In this document: in pieces, positions 56,362-64,000 of the stretch
How positions within the stretch are numbered: the first letter of the stretch is position 1
Layout: each line of letters starts with the position of its first letter
Assembly (NCBI RefSeq): GCF_000347775.1
Contig: NZ_APAT01000007.1
Span: 23,374-87,373, forward strand
DNA from: Marinobacter santoriniensis NKSG1
GTDB lineage: Bacteria; Pseudomonadota; Gammaproteobacteria; Pseudomonadales; Oleiphilaceae
Direction of reading: 5' to 3'
DNA length: 64,000 bases
The notes under the pieces: generated by a model
Seen by the model: only the letters and a program-made list of their open reading frames with translations
The model's database searches: none
Told to the model about the DNA's origin: nothing
Translations under genes and position numbers: made by a program

Positions 56362-56973
56362 TCAGAAGCGGAATAGCCAGGGCAGGAGGACTTCGCCGTA
56401 GCCCCAGAGAATGACGGTTACCGAGAGCAATGCCTCAAGGATCAGAACGCCCACTGCCAGTGTGGTACTGGAGACAATAAAGCCCTCCTCGGAACTGATG
56501 CCCAGAAAGTAGGGGATACCCAGGTAAAGAAGATAGGCGCTGAGACAAAGACCGATAATGCCCGCGAGCAGGCACAGCCAGACGAGCGGGTAAACAGCGG
56601 CGATACCGCTGAGGAACATGGGCGTGGCTATGTAGCCTGCGAAAATCACGCAGCGACGGGAGCTGGGGGGCTTTCTGAACCGTTTTGCCATGGTCCGGAT
56701 CACGTGGCCGACCGCGACGACAGCCGCCAGGATAGCCACGTAGAAGGCGATACCGGCGAGCAGCGCGCTAAACAGGTCCAGTTTGATGAAAGGATGGTCG
56801 CCACCGAATCCCCAGCCTACCTGGGTTGTGCCTATGAAGGCACAGACGACCGGTATTGCGGCCAGGATCAGCACATGGTGTGCGTAGAGATGACGAACGG
56901 ACTCGTGTTCTCTGTCGATCTCCTTCCACTCAACCTTGGGATGGGTCAACAGGCCCCATACATGCGTCAGCAT
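56362..56973 (-). CDS. Yip1-family membrane protein
   Basis: This 203-aa inner-membrane protein of the Yip1/YIPF type has five predicted helices (about 33-53, 68-95, 115-135, 138-160, 170-198) and a soluble N-terminus (LTHVWGLLTHPKVEWKEID). Its role in bacteria is unknown. The start at 56973 gives the standard beginning; upstream in-frame ATGs add a charged tail without family likeness. GAGGGTG is the ribosome-binding site. A hairpin GGGCAGAG/CTCTGCCC (56317-56348) follows the gene. Confidence 0.85.
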   Translation of the reverse strand: MLTHVWGLLTHPKVEWKEIDREHESVRHLYAHHVLILAAIPVVCAFIGTTQVGWGFGGDHPFIKLDLFSALLAGIAFYVAILAAVVAVGHVIRTMAKRFRKPPSSRRCVIFAGYIATPMFLSGIAAVYPLVWLCLLAGIIGLCLSAYLLYLGIPYFLGISSEEGFIVSSTTLAVGVLILEALLSVTVILWGYGEVLLPWLFRF

Positions 56974-57091
56974 AGTTTCACCCTCATCTTCTTGCCGGTG
57001 GTTATCGACATCCTGTCGCATCGGGCTGCCCGGAAGGACGCCCTTCCTGTTTGGTCTCACTAGTAAGGTATAGCTGAATATGAGCGACATT

Positions 57092-57108
57092 GCGTAACGG
57101 AGTTACGC
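57092..57108. promoter_or_regulatory. Palindrome between cyoE and the Yip1 gene
   Basis: GCGTAAC-GGA-GTTACGC is a perfect 7-bp inverted repeat 119 bp upstream of the Yip1 start, in a 242-bp gap. It could be an operator for a dimeric regulator; no owner can be named. Confidence 0.3.
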
Positions 57109-57177
57109 GCGTGAGTTCACATGAATCAAGGAATCTGGAAAAGGGAAAGACGGTTGGGGTGGGGGAGGGGAAAGGAT

Positions 57178-57206
57178 AAAAGGAAGCGGGCGCCCGAGGC
57201 GCCCGC
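57178..57206 (-). terminator. Intrinsic terminator of the cyo operon
   Basis: On the minus strand GCGGGCGCC-TCG-GGCGCCCGC (57186-57206) is a perfect 9-bp stem, followed by TTCCTTTT. It lies 10 bp after the cyoE stop. Confidence 0.85.
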
Positions 57207-57215
57207 TATGGTCAA

Positions 57216-58106
57216 TCAGCCAAGGAACGGGGGCAGGTAGGCGTTGATGCCCATCATGAGGCTCAGGACGCAAACGGTCAGGATCGAGAAACCAAAGTTC
57301 CCTTTGGCCCATTTTATGTCTTCCCGGGTGCTAAAACCTGCCAGGCCCAGTTTGAGCCAGTACAGTCCCATCAGCAGGACGACCACGAAGTAGGCGATGC
57401 CCGTGTACCCGGCAACCGTCAGGCACAGTGCCGACGCTGTAAAGGCGGCGGTGTAGGCGACGATATGATACTTGGCCGTGTGCACACCTTTGGCGACCGG
57501 AAGAACCGGGATGCGTACCCGCTGGTAGTCACTGAACCGGAAGATCGCGATGGCATAGGAGTGCGGCATCTGCCAGAGACAGAAGGTGACCAGCAGGATC
57601 AGCGCGCCTGTATCGAACTGGCCCTTGACCGCACAATAACCAACAACCGGAGGAACCGCACCGGAAAGGCTGCCAATCAGCGTTCCATGAACGGATTGCC
57701 GCTTGGCATACAGGCTGTATACGCCCACGTAGATGGCGAAGCCGAAGATGGCCAGCCCGACCGTCAGTAGGTTGATGCCCAGCAGCAGGGTAAACCCTGC
57801 AAGCCCCAGCGCCGTGGCGAAGCCGAAGGTCGTGGCCGGTGTGATGGTGCCCCGGACCAGGGGGCGGTCCTGGGTACGCTCCATCACGGCGTCGATGTCG
57901 CGGTCAATCAGGTTATTGAACGCGCAGCCGGACGCGATGACCAGGCCGAGGCCGATCAGTACCGCCACAAACAGGCCGGGGTTGAACTCACCCTGGGCGG
58001 CCAGGAAATAGCCGCCCATGACCGAGATGGAATTTCCGAAGATAATCCCCGGTTTGGTGAGTGCAATGAACTGCCGCAGCACGTCCTTTACAGACGTGCC
58101 GGCCAT
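57216..58106 (-). CDS. cyoE: Protoheme IX farnesyltransferase (heme O synthase)
   Basis: This 296-aa membrane enzyme, the same length as in Escherichia coli, adds a farnesyl group to heme B to make heme O for cytochrome bo. About nine hydrophobic helices are seen. The allylic-diphosphate motif is NNLIDRDIDAVMERTQDRPL (near residue 65), and the second is YAKRQSVHGTLIGS. The start at 58106 shares one base with the cyoD stop (TAATG), which is preferred to an upstream ATG. It is the last gene of cyoABCDE. Confidence 0.96.
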   Translation of the reverse strand: MAGTSVKDVLRQFIALTKPGIIFGNSISVMGGYFLAAQGEFNPGLFVAVLIGLGLVIASGCAFNNLIDRDIDAVMERTQDRPLVRGTITPATTFGFATALGLAGFTLLLGINLLTVGLAIFGFAIYVGVYSLYAKRQSVHGTLIGSLSGAVPPVVGYCAVKGQFDTGALILLVTFCLWQMPHSYAIAIFRFSDYQRVRIPVLPVAKGVHTAKYHIVAYTAAFTASALCLTVAGYTGIAYFVVVLLMGLYWLKLGLAGFSTREDIKWAKGNFGFSILTVCVLSLMMGINAYLPPFLG

Positions 58107-58432
58107 TACATCAAGTTGATGTTGAGGTGATACATAATCCACACTGTGCCACCAATGATCAGGGTGAGAATGACGGCGGTAAAAAACACGAACGAGCCGG
58201 AATCCCGCCCTTCCTGTGTCTTCAGGTTCATGTGCATGAACAGGATCAGCTGCAGGAGAACCTGCAGCACCGCCATGATGACAATGGTCACGATCACGGC
58301 GGTTTCATCGAAACCACCGTTCATGACCATACCAAACGGAATAACAGTCAGAACGATCGACAGGATCAGTCCCATTACATAGGACTTTACGCTGCCGTGG
58401 CTGCCGCCGTCGTGGGATGTAGAAGTGCTCAT
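58106..58432 (-). CDS. cyoD: Cytochrome bo ubiquinol oxidase subunit IV
   Basis: This 108-aa subunit has three membrane helices (about 18-36, 43-65, 77-100), typical for CyoD. The N-terminus is short, rich in Ser, Gly and His. It helps assemble the copper site of subunit I. The ATG overlaps the cyoC stop by one base (TGATG) and its stop overlaps the cyoE start, so translation is coupled through the operon. Confidence 0.94.
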   Translation of the reverse strand: MSTSTSHDGGSHGSVKSYVMGLILSIVLTVIPFGMVMNGGFDETAVIVTIVIMAVLQVLLQLILFMHMNLKTQEGRDSGSFVFFTAVILTLIIGGTVWIMYHLNINLM

Positions 58433-59052
58433 CACAGAACTCCCATGAGATAGACAAAGGTAAACACGCAGATCCAGACGATGTCCAGGAAGTGCCAGAA
58501 GAGACTCAGGCACAGAATGCGCGGGCGAGTCTTTTCTGTCAGGCCCTTGGTGAACAGCTGGATGAACATGACGAGCATCCAGAGCAGGCCAAAGCTTACG
58601 TGCAGGCCGTGAGTGCCTACCAGCCCGAAGAAGGACGACAGGAAGCCGCTGCGATCCGGGCCAAAGCCTTCCTGGATCAGGTGATGGAACTCATAGATTT
58701 CCATGCCGACGAAGCCTGCGCCAAACAGGAAGGTCACGGCGAGCCAGCCTTTGACCTGTGCGAGGCGATCCTTGTTCATGGCCAGAACCGCCATGCCGTA
58801 GGTAAAACTACTGAACAGCAGCAGGAACGTCTCGATCAGGACGAAGTCCAGTTCGAACAGCTCCTTGGAGGTCGGGCCACCGGCGGTGCCATTGTGCAGC
58901 ACCGCGTAGGTCGCAAACAGGGAGCCGAAGATGATCAGGTCGCTCATCAGGTAGATCCAGAACCCGTACATCTTCAGACCAGTCATATCGTGGTGTTCTT
59001 CGTGGCCGCCATGGGCGGCCACGTGTTGATTAGTCATCGTATCTGTTGCCAT
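58432..59052 (-). CDS. cyoC: Cytochrome bo ubiquinol oxidase subunit III
   Basis: This 206-aa subunit has five membrane helices, as in Escherichia coli CyoC (204). An N-terminal tail with several His residues ([13 protein letters not shown]) is followed by [20 protein letters not shown], and the C-terminal [19 protein letters not shown] is also characteristic. It is part of the oxidase core in the inner membrane. It lies 2 bp after cyoB. Confidence 0.96.
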   Translation of the reverse strand: MATDTMTNQHVAAHGGHEEHHDMTGLKMYGFWIYLMSDLIIFGSLFATYAVLHNGTAGGPTSKELFELDFVLIETFLLLFSSFTYGMAVLAMNKDRLAQVKGWLAVTFLFGAGFVGMEIYEFHHLIQEGFGPDRSGFLSSFFGLVGTHGLHVSFGLLWMLVMFIQLFTKGLTEKTRPRILCLSLFWHFLDIVWICVFTFVYLMGVL

Positions 59053-59054
59053 GT

Positions 59055-61046
59055 TTAAGCCTGCATCTTGACGCGGTTGTAGTGCTCGGTTTCCATCCGC
59101 TTCACTTCCTCGGCCGGGATGTGATAGTCGGTGTTCTCACTGAAGATCCGCGCCATGAAGGCAGCGAACATGCCAATGGCACCAACACCAACCATCCACC
59201 AGATATGCCACACCAGGGCGAAGCCAAACACGATGCTGAAGAGGCCCATGATCGGACCCGCATTGGTGTTATGCGGCATATGGATGTCGTTGTATTCGAC
59301 GGACTCGGGATCCTCGAGTTGGGCTTTGCCCTGAGTCTTCTGCTTATCTGCCCAGTAGTTGTCGATCGAGTGGATCTCAGGCAGGTGCGAGAAGTTGTAG
59401 TACGGGGGCGGTGAAGCGACGGCCCATTCCAGGGTGCGACCGTTCCACGCATCGCCGGTGATGTCCTGGTTCTGCTTGCGGTCGCGGATGCTGACATACA
59501 GCTGGATCGCGGTGCACAGAATGCCGCAGAGGATCAGCACAGCGCCGAACCAGGCGACAATCATCAGCGGCTGCCAGTCAGTGTTGGCATAGCTCTGCAT
59601 CCGGCGGACAGCGCCATCGAAGCTCAGGATGTACAGCGGCATGAAGGCCACGTAGAAGCCAACCAGCCAGAACCAGAATGAACGCTTACCCCACTTCTCA
59701 TTCAGTTTGAAACCGAACGCTTTCGGGAAGTAGAAGGAGTAACCGGCCATCATGCCGAACACCACGCCGCCGATGATGACGTTGTGGAAGTGGGCAATGA
59801 CGAACAGGCTGTTGTGCAGCACGAAATCGGCGCCAGGCACGGCCAGCATCACACCGGTCATACCGCCAAGGGTAAAGGTGATGATGAAGCCCAGGGTCCA
59901 CAGTACCGGAGAGGCGAACTCGATGCGCCCGCGGTACATGGTGAACAGCCAGTTGAAGATCTTCACGCCCGTCGGTATCGCGATGATCATCGTCATGATG
60001 CCGAAGAAGGCGTTTACGTTGGCGCCCGCACCCATGGTGAAGAAGTGGTGCAGCCAGACAATGAACGACAGAACACCGATGGCCATGGTGGCCCATACCA
60101 TGGTGTTGTAGCCGAACAAAGGCTTCTTGGAGAAAGTGGAGATCACTTCCGAGAAGACACCGAATGCCGGCAGGATCAGGATGTACACCTCAGGATGGCC
60201 CCAGGCCCAGATGAGGTTGATGTACATCATCAGGTTGCCGCCCATGTCGTTGGTGAAGAAATGGAAATCGAGGTAACGATCCAGGGTCAGCAGGGCAATG
60301 GTCGCGGTCAGAATCGGGAAGGCCGCGATGATCAGCACGTTGGTGACCAGGCAGGTCCAGGTGAAGATCGGCATGCGGAAGAGGGTCATGCCCTTGGTGC
60401 GCATCTTCATGATGGTCACGAAGAAGTTGATGCCGGTCAGAGTGGTACCAATACCGGATATCTGCAATGCCCATATCCAGTAATCAACCCCGACGCCGGG
60501 ACTGTATTTTGCGCCGGATAGCGGGGCATAGGCCAGCCAGCCTGTCTTGGCAAACTCACCAACGAACAGTGAAACGTTGACCAGTACAACGCCCGCCGCG
60601 AACAGCCAGAAGCTCAGGTTGTTCATGAACGGGAAGGCCACATCACGCGCGCCAATCTGGAGCGGAACCAGCAGGTTCATCAGGCCGATAACCATCGGCA
60701 TGGCAACGAAGAAGATCATGATCACGCCGTGGGCGGTGAAGATCTGGTCGTAGTGCTCAGGCGGCAGGTAACCTTCTGCGCCACCGGCGGCCATGGCCTG
60801 CTGGGTACGCATCATGATGGCATCCGCAAAGCCGCGAATAAGCATCACCAGGGCCACCAGGAAGTACATGATGCCCAGTCGTTTGTGGTCGATGGAAGTG
60901 ATCCACTCTCGCCAGAGGTAGCCCCACTTCTTGTTCAGGGTAATCCAGCCAACGACACCGGCACCAACGATCGCGATTATGGCAACCGTGACCATGATGA
61001 TCGGCTCGTGGAAGGGAATTGCGTCCAGGGTTAATTTTCCGAACAT
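59055..61046 (-). CDS. cyoB: Cytochrome bo ubiquinol oxidase subunit I
   Basis: This 663-aa catalytic subunit is the same length as in Escherichia coli. It has about 15 membrane helices and carries heme b, heme o3 and copper B. Metal-site histidines are seen in [12 protein letters not shown] (heme b), [14 protein letters not shown] (copper B and the Tyr cross-link), HHFFTMG and AHFHNVI. It reduces oxygen with electrons from ubiquinol and pumps protons. The next gene upstream, cyoA, ends 4 bp before. Confidence 0.98.
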   Translation of the reverse strand: MFGKLTLDAIPFHEPIIMVTVAIIAIVGAGVVGWITLNKKWGYLWREWITSIDHKRLGIMYFLVALVMLIRGFADAIMMRTQQAMAAGGAEGYLPPEHYDQIFTAHGVIMIFFVAMPMVIGLMNLLVPLQIGARDVAFPFMNNLSFWLFAAGVVLVNVSLFVGEFAKTGWLAYAPLSGAKYSPGVGVDYWIWALQISGIGTTLTGINFFVTIMKMRTKGMTLFRMPIFTWTCLVTNVLIIAAFPILTATIALLTLDRYLDFHFFTNDMGGNLMMYINLIWAWGHPEVYILILPAFGVFSEVISTFSKKPLFGYNTMVWATMAIGVLSFIVWLHHFFTMGAGANVNAFFGIMTMIIAIPTGVKIFNWLFTMYRGRIEFASPVLWTLGFIITFTLGGMTGVMLAVPGADFVLHNSLFVIAHFHNVIIGGVVFGMMAGYSFYFPKAFGFKLNEKWGKRSFWFWLVGFYVAFMPLYILSFDGAVRRMQSYANTDWQPLMIVAWFGAVLILCGILCTAIQLYVSIRDRKQNQDITGDAWNGRTLEWAVASPPPYYNFSHLPEIHSIDNYWADKQKTQGKAQLEDPESVEYNDIHMPHNTNAGPIMGLFSIVFGFALVWHIWWMVGVGAIGMFAAFMARIFSENTDYHIPAEEVKRMETEHYNRVKMQA

Positions 61047-61050
61047 AGTA

Positions 61051-61983
61051 TTACTCCACTGCCTCTGCGCTCACGCGCTCGCCATGCTCTGAGTTACTGA
61101 CTTCACCATGCTCGCCTTTGTCTTCCACGCCCTTGCGGAAGCCGTCGAGGATATTGTTGTAGAGGTTTGGTGAAACGCTTGAGAAATACTGAACCGGGTT
61201 TTCTTCGCTCGGCTCGGCCAGTTCCTGGTAGTTACCCTTGTAGGAAAGGGTCTTGTCAGACGCCTTCACTTTGGTAATCCAGTTCTGGTAATCCTCTTCT
61301 GAAACGGCGTGAGCCTTGAATGTCATTTCAGAGAAGCCGGCGCCGCTATAGTTGCTGGAGCGGCCTTCGAATGTGCCTTGCTCATCGGCAATCAGGTTGA
61401 GTCTGCTATCCATTCCCGCCATGGCGTAAATCTGTGAGCCCAGGGTCGGAATCCAGAAGGCGTTCATGACCGTTCCGGAAGTGATCTGGAACTCGACAGG
61501 ACGATTTGCCGGGAAGGTGATTTCATTGACCGTCGCAATGTTCTGCTCCGGGTAAATGAAGACCCATTTCCAGTCCAGCGACACGGCCTGAATCACGACC
61601 GGTGGCTTGTCGCTGTCGGTTTCCAGCGGCTTGAACGGGTCAAGGCTGTGGGAGGTGATCCAGGTCAGAACGGCCAGCACCGCGATGATCACACAGGGGA
61701 TGAACCAGACCACAACCTCGATGGCCGTGGAATGGGCCCAGTTGGGCTTGTAGGTTGCGTCCTTGTTACTTTCGCGATAGCGATAGGCAAAGAGCAGGGT
61801 CATGACAATGACGGGAATGACGACAATCAGCATCAGCACGAATGCTGTGATAATCAGGACACGTTGTTCTTCACCGACCTGTCCCTTGGGATCCATTAGC
61901 GCCGAGCTGCACCCTGATAGCAGGAGTGGCAAGGCGGCTAACAGAACGGCGCCCAGGGCGCGTAAGTAGCTCTTCTCTCTCAT
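61051..61983 (-). CDS. cyoA: Cytochrome bo ubiquinol oxidase subunit II
   Basis: This 310-aa subunit has a lipoprotein signal with lipobox LLSGC (Cys at about 25), two membrane helices (about 45-68 and 87-108) and a periplasmic cupredoxin-like domain that has lost the copper A ligands, as normal for quinol oxidases. The block [14 protein letters not shown] and [19 protein letters not shown] are family marks. The C-terminal tail (about 280-310) is long and rich in His and Glu. It is first in the operon, with RBS GAGGTTGAG. Confidence 0.96.
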   Translation of the reverse strand: MREKSYLRALGAVLLAALPLLLSGCSSALMDPKGQVGEEQRVLIITAFVLMLIVVIPVIVMTLLFAYRYRESNKDATYKPNWAHSTAIEVVVWFIPCVIIAVLAVLTWITSHSLDPFKPLETDSDKPPVVIQAVSLDWKWVFIYPEQNIATVNEITFPANRPVEFQITSGTVMNAFWIPTLGSQIYAMAGMDSRLNLIADEQGTFEGRSSNYSGAGFSEMTFKAHAVSEEDYQNWITKVKASDKTLSYKGNYQELAEPSEENPVQYFSSVSPNLYNNILDGFRKGVEDKGEHGEVSNSEHGERVSAEAVE

Positions 61984-62330
61984 TTCTCAACCTCATTTGA
62001 GCAGCACAGACATGGCCTGAACAGCACGCTCACATGTAGTTAGCTATTTGGAATGGATGTTTCAGGATCGTTTTTCAGGCAGCGCGAACCGGGCGGCTCA
62101 GTGGTAGCCGACGAAAATTGATCCTCCTGCAGAAATCGGCGCCAATATTGGGGGAAGTCAGCGCTCGTTTCCACTGATGAGTTGATTTAGGTCAAGGAGG
62201 TAATTTGAATTGAGTGTTTGGCCGGTCTACCCGCGAAAATTGCGACCTGGAGGGGAAAGCGGGCGAGGTTTTTGGGCTGGCCAGAAAACAAAAAAAGGCA
62301 CGCCCGAAGGCATGCCCTTTTGTTCAAATC
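61984..62330. promoter_or_regulatory. cyo upstream region with FNR/ANR-like site
   Basis: This 347-bp stretch has no gene. TTGAT-TTAG-GTCAA (62182-62195) differs from the FNR/ANR consensus at one position and lies 199 bp upstream of cyoA. ANR-type regulators repress bo-type oxidases at low oxygen in related bacteria, which fits. The right end contains the tRNA-Pro terminator. I could not pin down the cyoA promoter. Confidence 0.45.
62288..62320 (-). terminator. Intrinsic terminator of the displaced tRNA-Pro
   Basis: On the minus strand GGCATGCC-TTCG-GGCGTGCC (62297-62316) is an 8-bp stem (one G-U) with a UUCG tetraloop, followed by seven T (62290-62296). It lies 11 bp after the tRNA CCA end. 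Confidence 0.92.
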
Positions 62331-62375
62331 TGGTCGGGACGGCAGGATTTGAACCTGCGACCCTCTGCACCCCAT
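62331..62375 (-). tRNA. 3' fragment of tRNA-Pro (GGG): attachment-site remnant
   Basis: The minus strand carries the last 45 nt of a proline tRNA: the anticodon loop ATGGGGT, the 3' half of the anticodon stem GCAGA, T-arm GCAGG/CCTGC with loop TTCAAAT, acceptor CGTCCCG and CCA. To the right of 62375 the sequence no longer fits: the expected 5' stem TCTGC is replaced by unrelated DNA. The break at the anticodon loop is the usual crossover point of tyrosine integrases. The intact tRNA should lie at the far end of the element, outside this window, on the same strand. Confidence 0.88.
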
Positions 62376-62609
62376 AAGCAATTTTATCTGATTTCTTTCG
62401 GTTCAATCTGTTGTATTCCGTTTCCGTTTATTTGTATTAACTTCATGTTTTAAAAGGAAAAATATAGCATTTACTTGTGCTTTAAGAGCTATCTTGTGGC
62501 AATCCGTTGCAACTGTACCCAGCACAGAATCGCGTTGGTTTTGCACCGGAAACTGTCCCCAGACAGCCCTCATTTTCCTGGTAAACAATCTGAAACGGAA
62601 ACTAATAGA

Positions 62610-64000
62610 ATGGCTAAAAAAGCGAAACCAGTGCTTCCCAAGAGCGCAGAATCTGCTGATAAGCAGATCAAGCAACTCCTTCCTGAGAATACGGATCAAT
62701 ACATTCGGGATTCTGTGATTCCCGGGCTGGTATTGCGTCTGACTCCGGCCAATAAACGGTTCTGGCACCTGCGATATCAGTCAAAAATCGGCCTTAAAAA
62801 AACCGTTGGTCGGAAGTACACGATGGGGTCCTTCGATGAAGGTATGACCGTAAAAAGGGCTCGGCGTCTGGCAGAGGAACTGCGAGTCCGCATTCGACAG
62901 GGTTTCGATCCAATTGAAGATCGGAAGCGGAAAGCCGAGGAACGCAAAATGGAGCAAGAGCGTGTCTTGGCGGAAGCGCGCTCGCTCATCACCCTGAATG
63001 AAGTTGCCGAGAATTACGCTCTCAAACTGGCCAATCCCGTCAGTGGACATAAAGATGGAGGAGCAGGGGTCATGGCCCTTCTTGATAATCACTTGCTCGG
63101 CCGTTTTGGCTCTATGCCAATCAAAAACTTCCGTCGTGAACATATGTTCGAAGCGGTTGATGTTGCGTTAGCGCGCGGCCATAACCGCACCGCCAACGCG
63201 ATACTCTCAAATACCAAAAGTCTCTTTCGTTTTGCCGTAAAGCGTGAATACATCGAATTTTCACCAATCGATGTGTTGAATAAGCGGGATGCTGGCGGTC
63301 CTGACCCGATTCGTGATCGCGTGCTGTGCGCAACTGATTTCAAGCAAGACGAGCTTCATGAGCTGTTTCTGCTTCTGCCCGATGCTGGGCTGACAATCAA
63401 CAATCAGATTGCCATCCATTTGTTACTGGGCACGGCTTGTCGGATTGGAGAGCTCATGCAGGCTCGGTGGCATGACGTGGATTTCGAGAAACGTTGCTGG
63501 ATCATTCAGGCGGAAAATTCCAAGAATGGCGATCCGCTGCGCGTATATCTGTCCGACTACACGTTGAGCTGGCTCGAAAAGCTTTACGAGTTGTCAGGTC
63601 ATACCGAATTTTTGTTTCCCAGCAGGTCGAAAGCCGGACACATGCTGCCTAATTCTGTTAGCAAGCACATCTCGGATCGTCAGAAAGGACCAGACGGTAA
63701 GCAGCTTCAAAAGCGAACGCCCCACCATTCGGCTCTTATCTTGCCTGGGGGCCATTGGACTATTCATGACTTGCGTCGAACAGCATCAACGCTGATGCAA
63801 ATGCTCGGTATTTCGCCGCACATTATTGACGAGTGCCAAAACCATAGGACGGGCGGGGTTGTGAGGAGGCGTTATCAACATGGCTCCTACTACGAATCTA
63901 TGAAACTTGCTTGGAGCATGCTGGGTCATGAACTGGCGACGTTGCAGGGGCCGTCGCCTGGTGCTCAGTTGCTCAGTCAAATTGAGGTTGAACCGACGGT
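62610..64000 (+). CDS. P4-type tyrosine integrase (partial, runs off right edge)
   Basis: The frame starts at ATG 62610 and is still open at the window end (463 codons). The DUF4102-like N-terminus (about 20-105, VIPGLVLRLTPANKRFWHLRY in part) and a core-binding domain (about 130-230) are followed by the catalytic domain. The active-site residues are R278 (GTACRIGEL), K305 (ENSKNGD), H386 and R389 (HDLRRTAS), H412 (QNHRTGG) and nucleophile Y422 (RRRYQH). All are present, so it looks active. It lies next to the tRNA-Pro fragment and is read away from it. Lower G+C than the core supports horizontal origin. Confidence 0.93.
   Translation, partial: MAKKAKPVLPKSAESADKQIKQLLPENTDQYIRDSVIPGLVLRLTPANKRFWHLRYQSKIGLKKTVGRKYTMGSFDEGMTVKRARRLAEELRVRIRQGFDPIEDRKRKAEERKMEQERVLAEARSLITLNEVAENYALKLANPVSGHKDGGAGVMALLDNHLLGRFGSMPIKNFRREHMFEAVDVALARGHNRTANAILSNTKSLFRFAVKREYIEFSPIDVLNKRDAGGPDPIRDRVLCATDFKQDELHELFLLLPDAGLTINNQIAIHLLLGTACRIGELMQARWHDVDFEKRCWIIQAENSKNGDPLRVYLSDYTLSWLEKLYELSGHTEFLFPSRSKAGHMLPNSVSKHISDRQKGPDGKQLQKRTPHHSALILPGGHWTIHDLRRTASTLMQMLGISPHIIDECQNHRTGGVVRRRYQHGSYYESMKLAWSMLGHELATLQGPSPGAQLLSQIEVEPT

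Overview
The window looks like a chromosome segment of a marine gammaproteobacterium close to Marinobacter. This is inferred from gene content (TAXI-type TRAP transporter, DUF1329/YCF48/RND cluster, cytochrome bo oxidase, FixLJ-like kinases) and from Pseudomonas-like gene orders: fdxA-mutS-pncC-recA, nadK to pepN, and thrS-infC-rpmI-rplT-pheS-pheT-ihfA-merR. The G+C-rich core runs from about 3.0 to 62.3 kb. Both ends are accessory DNA of lower G+C.

Left end (1 to about 3,006): one end of a Tn7-like transposon. It holds a tnsB cut by the window edge (complete DDE triad), tnsA overlapping it, an AT-rich gap, one small cargo gene of unknown function, and three short direct repeats that look like TnsB-binding sites. 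It stops about 10 bp beyond the stop codon of an intact yhiN-type flavoprotein gene, so that gene's 3' end appears to be the attachment site. Right end (62.33 kb onward): a 45-nt 3' fragment of tRNA-Pro(GGG), with its own terminator, lies just before a P4-type tyrosine integrase that runs off the window. This marks a second, independent integrated element.

Core, left to right. 3-7 kb: yhiN, a PhzF-like gene with a small partner, and a divergent MocR regulator with clear repeated operators. 7-14.9 kb: a cytosolic FixL/FixJ-like pair divergent from an acyl-CoA ligase, then a ferritin-like hydrolase, DegV, an unknown protein and a LysE-type exporter. 15-26 kb: fdxA, mutS, pncC, recA with a LexA box, a flavodoxin-like gene, a Lon-like protease, a second FixJ/hybrid-kinase pair and a MaoC-type hydratase. 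26-31 kb: two AraC regulators, tRNA-Asp and fadH. 31-39 kb: a coiled-coil protein, nadK, a metallophosphatase, a rhomboid protease, yeaC, a DUF2797 protein and pepN. 39-48.4 kb: DUF1329, YCF48 and an RND exporter, then a TAXI TRAP importer. 48.5-56 kb: the translation operon. 56-62 kb: two small membrane proteins and cyoABCDE on the minus strand.

The most interesting signals are between genes. (1) At 35,303-35,425, on the minus strand between the rhomboid gene and yeaC, a sigma-70 promoter is covered by an 18/19-match Fur box. It is followed by a 5' stem-loop at the predicted start, a single-stranded stretch and a strong terminator with a U-tract, which is the layout of an iron-responsive, PrrF/RyhB-like small RNA of about 87 nt. 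(2) The thrS leader carries a 7-bp hairpin whose 7-nt loop copies the tRNA-Thr(GGU) anticodon loop at six of seven positions, a likely autoregulatory operator. (3) There is a probable Tn7-like junction at yhiN. (4) infC starts with AUU and shares one base with the thrS stop. No CRISPR array or rRNA gene was seen.
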